This document shows, one piece after another, positions 43,735-52,031 of a DNA stretch of 64,000 bases. Location of the stretch: NCBI GenBank assembly GCA_963703555.1, contig CAVPEV010000048.1, positions 62,001-126,000 of the forward strand. Direction: 5' to 3'. Source of the DNA: CAVPEV01 sp963703555. Its GTDB lineage: Bacteria; Actinomycetota; Actinomycetes; Actinomycetales; Cellulomonadaceae. Position 1 is the first letter of the stretch. Each line of letters starts with the position of its first letter. The position numbers were made by a program, and so were the translations under genes. Below the pieces are notes generated by a model. The model made no database searches. It saw nothing but the letters and a program-made list of their open reading frames with translations, and had not been told where the DNA came from.

Positions 43735-44106
43735 TTACTCTGCCGCGCCCCGCTGAGGGTGAAGCGTCAGGGCATTGGTGCCGAGTTCGACGAAGCCCGC
43801 CCGGTCGAAGGCGTGCGCGATCTCGTCGTGGTGAGCGGAAATCAGCGCCAGCAGGTCGCGGTTGCGCACATTGCCCACCGTGATGAGCAGCAGGCGATTC
43901 GGGTGGCCACCGGTCTCGTGCGTGTGTCGGAAATCCAGGTCCTTGGTCACGACGACACGGCCTTCGTTGTCCGCGAACCGGGTAATCTCACTGTCGCGGG
44001 TGTCGCCGCCACGTGGCAGCCGCTTCACGTGGATCGCGTCGTGCCCCAGGCTCTCCAGGTGGTCGGCGAGCACTGCCGGCAGCTGAGCATCGACGATGAA
44101 CCGCAC
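43735..44106 (-). CDS. DUF5615 PIN-like toxin
   Basis: A 123-residue protein of the DUF5615 (PIN-like) family. Conserved acidic residues appear in FIVDAQLP (Asp6) and VVVTKDLDFRH, and LLLITVGNVRNRDLLALI is also typical. PIN-like toxins of this type are predicted RNases. It lies 12 bp after a DUF433 gene on the same strand, the usual antitoxin-toxin order. The active-site residues look intact. Confidence 0.85.
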   Translation of the reverse strand: MRFIVDAQLPAVLADHLESLGHDAIHVKRLPRGGDTRDSEITRFADNEGRVVVTKDLDFRHTHETGGHPNRLLLITVGNVRNRDLLALISAHHDEIAHAFDRAGFVELGTNALTLHPQRGAAE

Positions 44107-44118
44107 CGGCGCGTCCGG

Positions 44119-44361
44119 TCAGGCCACGAACGACTGGACCTGAGCGCCGCCGGCCACCGATGCTGCGTACTCCAGCGCCGCCAGGAGATCCTCCCGACTC
44201 AGCTCGTCGTACTCGGCGAGCAACTCCTCGAAGGTCTCGCCCGCCGCGAGCAGCTCGAGGATCACCTGCACGGTCACGCGGGTACCGCGGATCCGCGGCT
44301 TGCCGTGCACGACGTCGGGATCGACTGCGATCCTGCCCAGGCGCGTGGTCGTGGCGGTCAT
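44119..44361 (-). CDS. DUF433 antitoxin
   Basis: An 80-residue DUF433 protein with the hallmark DPDVVHGKPRIRGTRVTVQ and a helical end (LLAEYDELSREDLLAALEYA). DUF433 proteins have a helix-turn-helix and act as antitoxins to the downstream DUF5615 toxin. ATG 44361 fits the usual start (TRLGRIAVDPD). It probably also represses its own operon. Confidence 0.88.
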   Translation of the reverse strand: MTATTTRLGRIAVDPDVVHGKPRIRGTRVTVQVILELLAAGETFEELLAEYDELSREDLLAALEYAASVAGGAQVQSFVA

Positions 44362-44435
44362 GACGTCAGTGTCGCATCCCTCCCGTCCGTTCGACAGGCG
44401 CTGGGCGCCATCGCGGCTCCGCCGCCCGCTCGGGA

Positions 44436-45064
44436 TGGCGGGTACCAGAAAGCTCGCCCCTTGCCACCCCAAGACCGTCTCGGCGCTGGCGACCCGGCTC
44501 AAGCACTTCGGCGTCTTCCTGACCGACCTCGACCCCGACCTGACCACGCTCAGCAACCTGGACCGGCGCCGACACATCGAACCCTGGCTCGCCGCACTAC
44601 TCGACACCGTCAGCGAGAAGGACGGGCAGCCGATCAGCATCGGCGACCGGAACCGGCGCGTGGTCGCCGTGGCGACGTTCCTGACCGACATCACCGAACG
44701 GGGCTGGGACGCCGCACCGACCCGCAAGGTCATCTTCCGTGACGACATCCCCAAGCTCCCGCAGGTGCTGCCACGCTATCTGCCCGTCGACGCCGACCGG
44801 CGACTGTCCGCCGCGCTGGCCGCCCATCCGGACGACGAGCTCACCGCGCTGGCGCTGCGCCTGCAACGGGCCTGCGGGCTGCGGATCGGTGAACTGCTCG
44901 ACCTGGAGCTGGACTGCGATGTCGAGACCCTGGGCCTGATCGACCGGATCACCCAGATCCGATCCCACGGCCGCCCGATGCCACACCCGCGTTGCCGGCG
45001 TCCCGCGCAGTTCCTGTTCACCTACCTCGGGCGGAGGCTGACCCAGCGCTCCCGGGCCACCTAA
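44436..45064 (+). pseudogene. Tyrosine recombinase with internal deletion and truncated end
   Basis: The frame encodes a site-specific recombinase of the transposon-associated type: TVSALATRLKHFGVFLTDLD, DRRRHIEPWLAALL, FRDDIPKLPQVLPRYLP and the catalytic-domain start LQRACGLRIGELLDLELD with the first Arg. Directly after this it jumps to LGLIDRITQIRSHGRP. The 25 or so residues that normally lie between (strands with KLDTERMVPL) are missing, and the end with the HxxR and Tyr residues is absent after GRRLTQ. It cannot be active. Confidence 0.75.
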
Positions 45065-45082
45065 CGACTTACGGACCCTGGC

Positions 45083-45352
45083 TCAGAGGCCGTTGGCGCT
45101 CGCGCCGCAGGCCCGGTGGTGCCGCACCCCAGCCGCCCTCAGGTGGGACGGTGTTGCCGGTGGCTCGCAGGCCTCGGCTACGGCGTCGGGGTGGGGGAGG
45201 GCGGGGCAGTCGGCGCGGGCCTCGCGGTAGGTGGTGACGGCGATCTCCCTGGCAGCGAGCCGGCGGTCCAGCACGTCGAACGGCGACTCCGCGGTGGGCG
45301 CCGGGCCCTGCGGCCAGACGCCGTACCAGTGCATCATCCCTGTCTCCGTCAC
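45083..45352 (-). pseudogene. Remnant of a SHOCT-domain small protein
   Basis: The beginning (MMHWYGVWP, then FDVLDRRLAAREIAVTTYRE) resembles small actinobacterial proteins that carry a SHOCT helix-hairpin (LDERYARGEI...EY-type). After RADCPAL the frame turns into unnatural sequence. It is probably a truncated or frameshifted copy. GTG 45352 or the ATG pair near 45337 could start it. Confidence 0.35.
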
Positions 45353-45485
45353 CAGGTCACGACCGCAGCCATCCCACCGTCCGGGCCGGCGTCGTCCCGG
45401 CGTGTGAAGCCCCGACCATCGCGTCCGCGAAGGTTGCGTGAAGCCCGGGCGAGGTGACGCCAGGGCTCGCCGGGGCTCGCCAGGC

Positions 45486-46187
45486 TCACGAGCCCGCGGT
45501 GCTCCCCACGTCCCCCGGGGGGCCGACGCGGGCGAGGCCGGACTGGTAGGCCGCGACGACCAGCTGGGCGCGGTCGCGCAGATCGAGCTTCGTCATGGCC
45601 CGGTTCACGTGCGTCTTGACGGTCATCGGAGAGATCACCAGGCGCTCCGCGATCTCCGCGTTGGTCATGCCCTCGGCGACCAGCACGACGATCTCCCGCT
45701 CGCGGTCGGTGAGCTGCCTGAGCTGCGTGGGCGCTCCGGCCGCCGCTGCCCGGCTCGGCTGGGACAGGAAGCTGGCGATCAGCGACCTGGTCGCACTGGG
45801 TGACAGCAGGGCGTCGCCGGCGGCCACCAACCGGATCGCGTCGAGCAGGTCGTCCGGCTCGACGCTCTTGCCCAGGAACCCGCTCGCCCCGGCGCGCAGG
45901 GCGAGGTAGACGTACTCGTCGAGCTCGAAGGTGGTCAGCACCAGCACCTTGACCCCGGCGAGGTCCTCGTCGGCGCTGATGCGCCGGGTGGCCTCCAGCC
46001 CGTCCACGCCGGGCATCCGGATGTCCATCAGCACCACGTCGGCCCGTGCGCTCTTGGCGAGGGACACCGCCTGCTCCCCGTCGGCGGCCTCGCCGACGAC
46101 GACGAGGTCGTCGGCGCCGTCGACGAGCACCCGGAAGCCGGCGCGGATCAGCGCCTGGTCGTCGGCGATCAGCACCCGGGTTCTCAT
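45486..46187 (-). CDS. NarL/FixJ-type response regulator of the ABC-exporter operon
   Basis: A 233-residue response regulator. Receiver domain 1-120 with the acidic pair IADDQ, phospho-acceptor Asp in DVVLMDIRMPG (about 54), Thr in LTTFE and Lys in LGKS. The LuxR-type helix-turn-helix lies at about 158-220 (LTDREREIVVLVAEGMTNAE, SPMTVKTHVNRAMTKL). Its start overlaps the kinase stop by 4 bases. It would be phosphorylated by that kinase and control the exporter genes upstream. Confidence 0.94.
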   Translation of the reverse strand: MRTRVLIADDQALIRAGFRVLVDGADDLVVVGEAADGEQAVSLAKSARADVVLMDIRMPGVDGLEATRRISADEDLAGVKVLVLTTFELDEYVYLALRAGASGFLGKSVEPDDLLDAIRLVAAGDALLSPSATRSLIASFLSQPSRAAAAGAPTQLRQLTDREREIVVLVAEGMTNAEIAERLVISPMTVKTHVNRAMTKLDLRDRAQLVVAAYQSGLARVGPPGDVGSTAGS

Positions 46188-47410
46188 GCCTCGTCCCGGG
46201 CGACGGGCAGGCGTGCGGCGACGCGGAAGCCGCCGTCGGCGGTCGGGCCGGTCTCGAGCGACCCACCGGCGGCCAGGACGCGTTCGCGCATGCCCAGCAG
46301 ACCCAGCCCGGAACCGCCCCACGCGGGCGTCGGAGCAGCGACCTGAGGGGTGCTCGCGTCCAGCTGCGGCGCCCGGCCGTTGGCCACATCGACCTCGGCC
46401 ACAGGGCCGACGATCCGCACGGTGATCGTCGTCGGTGCGCCCGAGGCGTGCTTGTGGACGTTCGTCAAGGCCTCCTGGACCATCCGGAACGCCGCGACGC
46501 CGCCCGCCGGCGCCAGGGCGGGCATCGAATCCGGCGCATCGACCTCCACCTCCTCGCCCAGGGCGCGGGACGACGCCACCAGCTCGGGCAGCGCCGACAG
46601 GCCCGGCGTCGGCGCGGTGGGGAGCGTGGCCTCTTCCTGGCGCAGCACGCCCAGCACCGACTGAAGCTCGACGAGCACGGACTTGGCCGACGTGCGCACG
46701 TGGCGCAGCGCGGCCTTGGCGGCGGCCGGGTCGCGATCGACGAGGTGCTCGGCGACGCCGGACTGGACGCTGATCACCGCGACGTGGTGGGCGATCACGT
46801 CGTGGAGCTCCCGGGCGATGCGCACCCGGTCTTCGGCGACCCGGCGGCGAGCGGTCTCCTCACGGGTCTCCTCGGCCCGGCGGGCCCGGTCCTCGAGTCC
46901 CGCCATCGTGGCCCGGCGGCTCGAGATCGCGATCGAGGCGGCCGTCGCCAACCAGCTCCACAGGACCACGTCCTGGCGACCCCACTGGCCGTGCGCCATC
47001 CCCGCGACGAGCACCGCCGCAGCCCCGAGCAGCACGGAGGTCACCGTCGCGGCGATCAGCGCCTGCCGACGCGGCCGCTGCGCCGCGAAGGCGAACAGGG
47101 TGATGGCGACCGCGAGCTGGGCCAGGTTCGCCTGCCACCCGCCGACGATGGACACCAGGCTGGCCGCTGCCGCCGCCGCCAGCGCGGCGAGCGGCCGGCG
47201 CCGCATCTGCGTCAGGGCGAGCGCACTGACCACGGTCAGCGCGACGTCCGGCCGGGTGATGTCGATGGTGATCCCTCGATCGCGCGCCAGGCGGTCGCCC
47301 GCAAGCAGGGGGACCGCGACGAACGCCGCACCGAGCGTGAGCCCGATCACCGTGTCGGCGATCGACGGCCGTCGGAGGAACGGCCCGACGGCGGAGCGCC
47401 CGAGGCTCAT
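46184..47410 (-). CDS. Sensor histidine kinase (HisKA_3 type)
   Basis: A 408-residue kinase. About five transmembrane helices in residues 15-165 with very short loops, so it probably senses within the membrane. The HisKA_3 phospho-acceptor His is in VRIARELHDVIAHHVAVISV (about 215). HATPase motifs are VQEALTNVHKHA and GLGLLGMRERVLAAGG. It lies 28 bp after the permease gene. Small-loop kinases joined to an ABC exporter often sense a cell-envelope antibiotic or the transporter itself. Confidence 0.93.
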   Translation of the reverse strand: MSLGRSAVGPFLRRPSIADTVIGLTLGAAFVAVPLLAGDRLARDRGITIDITRPDVALTVVSALALTQMRRRPLAALAAAAAASLVSIVGGWQANLAQLAVAITLFAFAAQRPRRQALIAATVTSVLLGAAAVLVAGMAHGQWGRQDVVLWSWLATAASIAISSRRATMAGLEDRARRAEETREETARRRVAEDRVRIARELHDVIAHHVAVISVQSGVAEHLVDRDPAAAKAALRHVRTSAKSVLVELQSVLGVLRQEEATLPTAPTPGLSALPELVASSRALGEEVEVDAPDSMPALAPAGGVAAFRMVQEALTNVHKHASGAPTTITVRIVGPVAEVDVANGRAPQLDASTPQVAAPTPAWGGSGLGLLGMRERVLAAGGSLETGPTADGGFRVAARLPVARDEA

Positions 47411-47438
47411 GGCGGCAACAGTACGGATCCGGCCACGG

Positions 47439-48311
47439 TCACACGTCGCGGCGCGTGATCGACACGATCGCCGCGCCGAGCACCACCACCACCCAGGCGG
47501 CAAGGACGAGCGCCCCGGTGCCCGGGCTGAGCACCGCGGTCCCGGCCGACTCCACGGCGGTGAACGCGGAGGCCGCTGAGCTGGGCAGGTACCGCAGGAT
47601 CGGGTCCCAGCTGTCGGGCAGGAGGGCGCCGGCGAGGGGCGGCAGCACCATGATGCCCGCGACGACCGCGCCGATGGACCCGGCGGCGCTGCGCAGCAGG
47701 ATTCCCAGACCGAGGCCGATGAGGGCGACTGCGGTGATGTAGCCCGCCATGCCGAGCACCGAGCGCAGCACGCCGGCGTCGGTGAGGCCGACGGTGGCCG
47801 CATCGCCTCGGGACAGCAGAGCCATCCCCAGGACGAACGCGCCGAGGACCCCGATCACCGATGTGACCAGCGTCGCCCCGGTCAGCACCGTGGCCTTGGA
47901 GACCACGACCTGCCAGCGTCGCGGAACGGCGACCATCGTCGCGGCGATCATCCGCGATCCGTACTCCCGCGCTCCGGCCAGTGCGCCGAGGATCCCCATC
48001 AGGAGGACGGCGAAGTTGGCGCCCAGCAGCACGGTCGAGACCGGGTCCGCGTCGGTGAACGGGCCACCGTTGCCCCGTCCGCCGGGGCGCGCGACGGACC
48101 CCGTGGCCACGGTCGCGGCGATGGCCGCGAAGCCCACGAGCGCCACGAGCGCCGCCGCCAGCCCGATCCAGGTCGATCGCAGGGTCCGGAGCTTGATCCA
48201 CTCGGCGAGCGTGGCGCTGCCGAGGGTCTGAGGCCTGACGACGGTCGCGTCGACGGGCCGCGAGGCAGCCCCGTCGGTGGCGCGCGGGCTGACGAGCGTG
48301 GTGGCGGCCAT
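47439..48311 (-). CDS. ABC exporter permease (ABC-2 type)
   Basis: A 290-residue membrane protein with six helices in the ABC-2 arrangement: a cytoplasmic start (LAEWIKLRTLRSTWIGLAAA), paired helices around 60-170 and the conserved GALAGAREYGSRMIAATMVA loop. The last helix is LVLAAWVVVVLGAAIVSITR. ATG 48311 overlaps the ATPase stop. It forms the channel of the exporter with the upstream ATPase. Confidence 0.9.
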   Translation of the reverse strand: MAATTLVSPRATDGAASRPVDATVVRPQTLGSATLAEWIKLRTLRSTWIGLAAALVALVGFAAIAATVATGSVARPGGRGNGGPFTDADPVSTVLLGANFAVLLMGILGALAGAREYGSRMIAATMVAVPRRWQVVVSKATVLTGATLVTSVIGVLGAFVLGMALLSRGDAATVGLTDAGVLRSVLGMAGYITAVALIGLGLGILLRSAAGSIGAVVAGIMVLPPLAGALLPDSWDPILRYLPSSAASAFTAVESAGTAVLSPGTGALVLAAWVVVVLGAAIVSITRRDV

Positions 48312-49300
48312 CAGGCAACCCTCTCGTCGGAGTCGGAGTCGGAGTCGGAGTCGGAGTCGGTGGCGGTGGCGGTGCGGGAGGTGTGGGCGTGGTGCTCGAC
48401 GGTGCCGGCGAAGTCGACGCTGTCGCGGGTCAGCTCGAGGTAGGCGGCTTCGAGCGAGGTGGTGGTCGCGACGAGTCCGTGCAGTCGCAGACCGTGCGCG
48501 GCGGCCAGGTCGCCGATCACGTCGGCGGCCGCGCCGCGGACCTCGAGGCGCCCCGGCTCGGGGGAGACCACGCTCACACCCGGGCCGGTGAGCAGGGCCG
48601 CCAGGGGCCCGGCATCGGGCGTGGTGACGACGACGACGCCGGGTGAGGACGCCGCGATGAAGGCGTCCATCGAGCTGTCGGCGAGCAGGCGTCCCTGCCC
48701 GATGACCAGCAGGTGCTCGGCGACCAGCTCCATCTCGCTCATCAGGTGGGAGGAGAGCAGCACGGTGCGCCCCTGCGCCGCGAGCTCGGCGAGCAGGGCG
48801 CGGATCCACTGGATCCCGTCGAGGTCCAGCCCGTTGACGGGTTCGTCGAGGATCAGCACGCCCGGGTCGGCGAGCAGCGCGGCCGCGAGACCGAGGCGCT
48901 GGCTCATGCCCAAGGAGAACGTCCCCGCGGCCTTGCCCGCCACGTCGCTCAGGCCGACCGTGCCGAGCACCTCGTCCACCCGGCGCGCCCCGATGCCGAC
49001 GGTCGCACCCAGCGCCAGCAGGTGGTTGCGGGCGGTCCTGCCACCGTCGACCCCCTTGGCGTCCAGCAGCACCCCCACCTCCGCCAGGGGTGCGCGCGAG
49101 GTGACGAAGCGCCGACCGTTGACCAGCGCGGCCCCTGAGGTCGGGGCGTCCAGCCCGACGATGACGCGCATCGTCGTGGACTTGCCCGCGCCGTTGGGAC
49201 CGAGGAAGCCGGTCACCACGCCCGGACGGATCACGGCACTGATCCCGTCGACGGCGAGCGTGTCGCCGTACCGCTTGGTGAGGTCGTGCAGCTCGATCAT
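48311..49300 (-). CDS. ABC exporter ATP-binding protein with Ser-Asp repeat tail
   Basis: A 329-residue ATPase. Walker A GPNGAGKST at about residue 34, signature FSLGMSQRLGLAAAL, Walker B VLILDEPVNGLD, and switch His in LSSHLMSEMEL. A C-terminal extension of about 100 residues ends in a run of Ser-Asp pairs encoded by a 6-bp repeat. The tail is not part of the fold. It is the first gene of ATPase-permease-kinase-regulator, all overlapping or nearly so. Its substrate is unknown; antibiotic or lantibiotic export is typical of this layout. Confidence 0.93.
   Translation of the reverse strand: MIELHDLTKRYGDTLAVDGISAVIRPGVVTGFLGPNGAGKSTTMRVIVGLDAPTSGAALVNGRRFVTSRAPLAEVGVLLDAKGVDGGRTARNHLLALGATVGIGARRVDEVLGTVGLSDVAGKAAGTFSLGMSQRLGLAAALLADPGVLILDEPVNGLDLDGIQWIRALLAELAAQGRTVLLSSHLMSEMELVAEHLLVIGQGRLLADSSMDAFIAASSPGVVVVTTPDAGPLAALLTGPGVSVVSPEPGRLEVRGAAADVIGDLAAAHGLRLHGLVATTTSLEAAYLELTRDSVDFAGTVEHHAHTSRTATATDSDSDSDSDSDERVA
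48325..48360. repeat. Hexanucleotide repeat coding for Ser-Asp pairs
   Basis: Six units of GTCGGA-type hexamers lie at the very 3' end of the ABC ATPase gene, giving SDSDSDSD on the minus strand. The period keeps the reading frame. It sits 14 bp from the next gene's start codon. Confidence 0.9.
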
Positions 49301-49469
49301 GGTCGCCCTTGCTCGTCGTCGGGTGGTGTACGACCAACCATCGCACCGCCGGGGCGGGCCGTCGTCGTCCTGCTGGACCGATGAGGACGTACCGCGACGG
49401 CGGTAGAGGAGTCATCCACTCATCCGGGGACCGCCGCACGAGCAGAGGGCTGACGGCCGAGACGCTGCA

Positions 49470-49785
49470 TGTACTGACCGGGGCGGCTCGCAGCCCGCCG
49501 GGCGTGGTTCGAGGTCGCGGGGTGGCTGGCCGTGCTGGCGGTCGCCGGCGGGGCCTTCTTGCTGGACGGCGGGGCGCCCGGTGCCGCCCTGACCATCCCG
49601 GGCATGCGGACCGCGGGGGTCACCGAACGGTTGCAGGGCCAGTTCCCTGCGGCGGGTGGCGGCACCGGCACGGTCGTCCTCCCCACCGGCGACGGGTCGG
49701 CCCTGACAGACGCGCAGCGCGCGGCCTCCCGCTGCTCAACGCGCTGGTGGGAGTGGGGATCGGCGCGACGGGCGTCAGGTGGTCT
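49470..49785 (+). pseudogene. MMPL-family transporter reduced by an internal deletion
   Basis: The frame gives RLAARRAWFEVAGWLAVLAV, LTIPGMRTAGVTERLQGQFP and GTVVLPTGDGSALT, the typical first membrane helix and start of the periplasmic domain of an MMPL exporter. Near 49735 the sequence changes frame and jumps to PLLNALVGVGIGATGV, a helix that normally lies about 200 residues later. The rest is absent and a TGA sits near the expected start. It is a deletion scar of a gene of about 700 codons. Confidence 0.75.
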
Positions 49786-50466
49786 CCGGTTCGACGGGAG
49801 GTGCGCCCGGGACCCGGGTGCGGTGTGTACGAGTCCAGGCCACGATCGCCAGGCCGCCGAGGATCGTGGCGAGGGGCAGCAGGATCATCATGGTCGGCAG
49901 CTGCCAGAGCACCGGGACGATGACGTCGCTGGACCGCGCACCGAGCTCGAGGGTGCAGGTCTCCACCGAGCCGTCAGGCGATGTCGTGCATGTGCCGGGA
50001 CCGTAGACGATGTAGAAGGCGTGCCGCGCGGACAGCACCGTCATCAGCGCGGCGGAGACCAACCCTGGGACGAGCCGTGTCCGGCGGGCCAGCAGGGCGG
50101 TCCCTGCGCCGACGAGGGTGGGCCGTGGGGAACCACGGGGCGGCGTAGGCCGCGGAGGTCAGAGCAACCCATCCGACGAACCCTGCCAGCCCGAGCAGGA
50201 TCATCACGGGCCGGTGCACCACGGTCGTACCACGCAAGCCTGGGCGCGGCCCGCAGCGCCTGACCCAGCCACCATCTGCGCGCCGCACGCTCCCCCCGGG
50301 AGGCTGCGACCCCGGCCCGTCCCTCGGCCAGGTCACCGAGCAGCTCGTCCTCGTCCTGGGCGAGCCCGGCCAGCACGAGCATGGGCACGCCGCCAAGGGC
50401 CCGGGGGCGCTGGAGCGCAGGCGCCGCGTTGGCGACGCTCCCGGGCCCACGCTCGTCGGGGCTCAT
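49775..50466 (-). pseudogene. PadR-associated membrane protein with two frameshifts
   Basis: From ATG 50466 (overlapping the PadR stop as ATGA) the product reads LVLAGLAQDEDELLGDLAEG and SRGERAARRWWLGQALRAAP, a permease-prefix-like start. Near 50225 the frame shifts to VMILLGLAGFVGWVALTSAA, and near 50115 it shifts again to LVSAALMTVLSARHAFYIVY and a last helix (LPTMMILLPLATILGGLAIV). The three pieces in order form a membrane protein of about 230 residues. The two frame changes suggest a pseudogene. Confidence 0.7.
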
Positions 50467-50783
50467 GCCTGGCCCCATTCCGCGGCCGGACCCCAGCGCC
50501 GGGAGGCCCGCTCGCGTTCGGCGGCAAGCACCTCGTGCGCGGCCGTCGTGAGCCGGTACTCCCGACGCGAGCGACCCCCACGCACGGGCAACGGCTCGGT
50601 GGTTCGAGAGGTCAGCAACCCCTTGGCCGCCAAACGTGACAGGGCGGTGTAGGTCGCGCCGACGGACAACTCCTGACCCCGCGCCGCGCTGACCTCCTCA
50701 CGTACGAGCAACCCATAGGCAAACCCGTCGTGCCGCGCAACCGCGACCAGCACGTCAAGCTCCAGAGCACCAGGAGTCCGCAT
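50463..50783 (-). CDS. PadR-family transcriptional regulator
   Basis: A 106-residue regulator. Winged helix: ALELDVLVAVARHDGFAYGL, ATYTALSRLAAKGLLTSRT, then the wing RGGRSRREYRLT. The C-terminal dimerisation helix is short. ATG 50783 is chosen by the conserved MRTPGALELDVL start; a palindrome overlaps the start region. It is translationally coupled to the broken membrane gene, the common PadR-target arrangement. Confidence 0.9.
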   Translation of the reverse strand: MRTPGALELDVLVAVARHDGFAYGLLVREEVSAARGQELSVGATYTALSRLAAKGLLTSRTTEPLPVRGGRSRREYRLTTAAHEVLAAERERASRRWGPAAEWGQA

Positions 50784-50784
50784 G

Positions 50785-50803
50785 TGTCTTACTGTGTAGA
50801 ACA
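50785..50803. promoter_or_regulatory. Candidate PadR operator
   Basis: TGTCTTAC-TGT-GTAGAACA is an imperfect palindrome (6 of 8 positions) immediately upstream of the PadR start codon. PadR sites commonly have TGT/ACA outer arms and lie over the promoter of the regulator's own operon. Confidence 0.5.
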
Positions 50804-50998
50804 AATGCTGGATGGTCAACCGCCCGGCATCGCCCACGGCAGTGGTGCGAGCACCACGGGCACGGTCGGCGCCGTCCCGACACACCTCGAGCAGCACCCC
50901 TCGTAGTGCTTGCGGCGATCCTCGCCGCGGGTCCAGGCGACCATCACCTGCATCTGCCAGGGTTCTGACTGCGCCCGGCTGCAACGGACCACACGCCG

Positions 50999-51313
50999 TC
51001 AGCGGTCGTCGTCGAGCCGCTCGTCCAGCCGGGCCGGGTCTTGGCGGTGGTGCAGCACGGCGATGATCTCCACGACCTTCGCCTCGTCACGGACGCGATA
51101 CCAGAGCTGGTACGGGAAGACGCGCAGGTTGACCCGCCGCGCCGCGCCGCGCACGACCGGTGCCGAATACGGGAACTCCCGCAGCCGCCTGGCGGCGGCG
51201 AAGAACTCGTCGACGATCCGCTCGGTCTGCTCTGGCGCGTGAGCGTCGTAGTACGCCTGGACTCGGTCGAAGTCGCGTTGGGCGTTGGCGCTGAGGCTGA
51301 CAGCGAACGTCAC
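50999..51313 (-). CDS. ParE/RelE-superfamily toxin
   Basis: A 104-residue toxin. Helical start NAQRDFDRVQAYYDAHAPEQ, then RLREFPYSAPVVRGAARRVN and strands FPYQLWYRVRDEAKVVEII and AVLHHRQDPARL, the usual ParE/RelE order with a late His-Arg pair. It overlaps the antitoxin by 4 bases. Members poison gyrase (ParE) or cut mRNA at the ribosome (RelE); sequence alone does not settle which. Confidence 0.88.
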   Translation of the reverse strand: MTFAVSLSANAQRDFDRVQAYYDAHAPEQTERIVDEFFAAARRLREFPYSAPVVRGAARRVNLRVFPYQLWYRVRDEAKVVEIIAVLHHRQDPARLDERLDDDR

Positions 51314-51528
51314 GCACTACGCCGAGCGCGGACCTCACGCTCGAACTCGTCCAGCGCCACGAAGCCCTCCGGGTCGGCGTCGGCCTCGGCGATGCGCTGG
51401 TCGATGATCGCGGCAACCTCCGGCGAGACCTCGCCGTCATCGAGCGAGTCCTGCAAGACGGAGATCAGTTCACGGCGCGCAGGCTCGTCGAGCTGCAACG
51501 CTCGTTCCAGAAGAGCCTGATCAACCAT
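51310..51528 (-). CDS. Addiction-module antitoxin of the ParE/RelE-type pair
   Basis: A 72-residue helical, acidic protein (ERALQLDEPARRELISVLQD, EVAAIIDQRIAEADADPEGF) of the addiction-module component family that partners ParE/RelE toxins. It lacks an obvious DNA-binding domain. Start ATG 51528; the toxin start overlaps its stop. Confidence 0.85.
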   Translation of the reverse strand: MVDQALLERALQLDEPARRELISVLQDSLDDGEVSPEVAAIIDQRIAEADADPEGFVALDEFEREVRARRSA

Positions 51529-52031
51529 GCCTCGATGGTACCCATACGCTCAGCGCCACGCGCACAATGCCCCGAAGCCGGCGCACTCGTGGCTGCGGGC
51601 CATGCTCGTCGCCGGTGCCGCGCGCCAGGTGTCTGCTGAAGAAGTGGTGTTGTGGGTGTCTGGTGCGGGTGGGGCGGGCGGATCGCCACAGGGTTGGCCG
51701 GCTGTGCGGCGTTGTGAAGTCAGCACTCGGGGTGCGACACGTGGGTCGGTCCGCCCGCCTGGACCCATCGTGGGCCTGGCAGGAGTCGTTGTCCAGCCCG
51801 TCGGGGCTTCGGGCCAGGGCCCAGGTTCCGTTCTGCAGGGTGAGTCCGAGGTTGAGCAGTCGGCGCAGGTTCACGGACCCCACGTCCCACAGAGCCGCTG
51901 CGGACCATCACGTCCCTGCACCCACCAACTCTCCCGGCAGGCACCCTGACCAGCCCGAAGGCGCGCAACCCCACGAACGCGAATTGTTCAGCAGGCTCCT
52001 GGTCCGACCGGCCGAACGAGATACTCGGACC
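51529..52031. other. Non-coding or eroded stretch
   Basis: I see no supportable gene in these 500 bp. A minus-strand frame (51521-51883) begins MGSVNLRRLLNLGLTLQNG but has no recognisable domain and soon turns into low-quality sequence. The last 60 bp hold the promoter of the Crp/Fnr gene (TTGTTC near 51987 and ATACTC near 52021). Confidence 0.5.
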
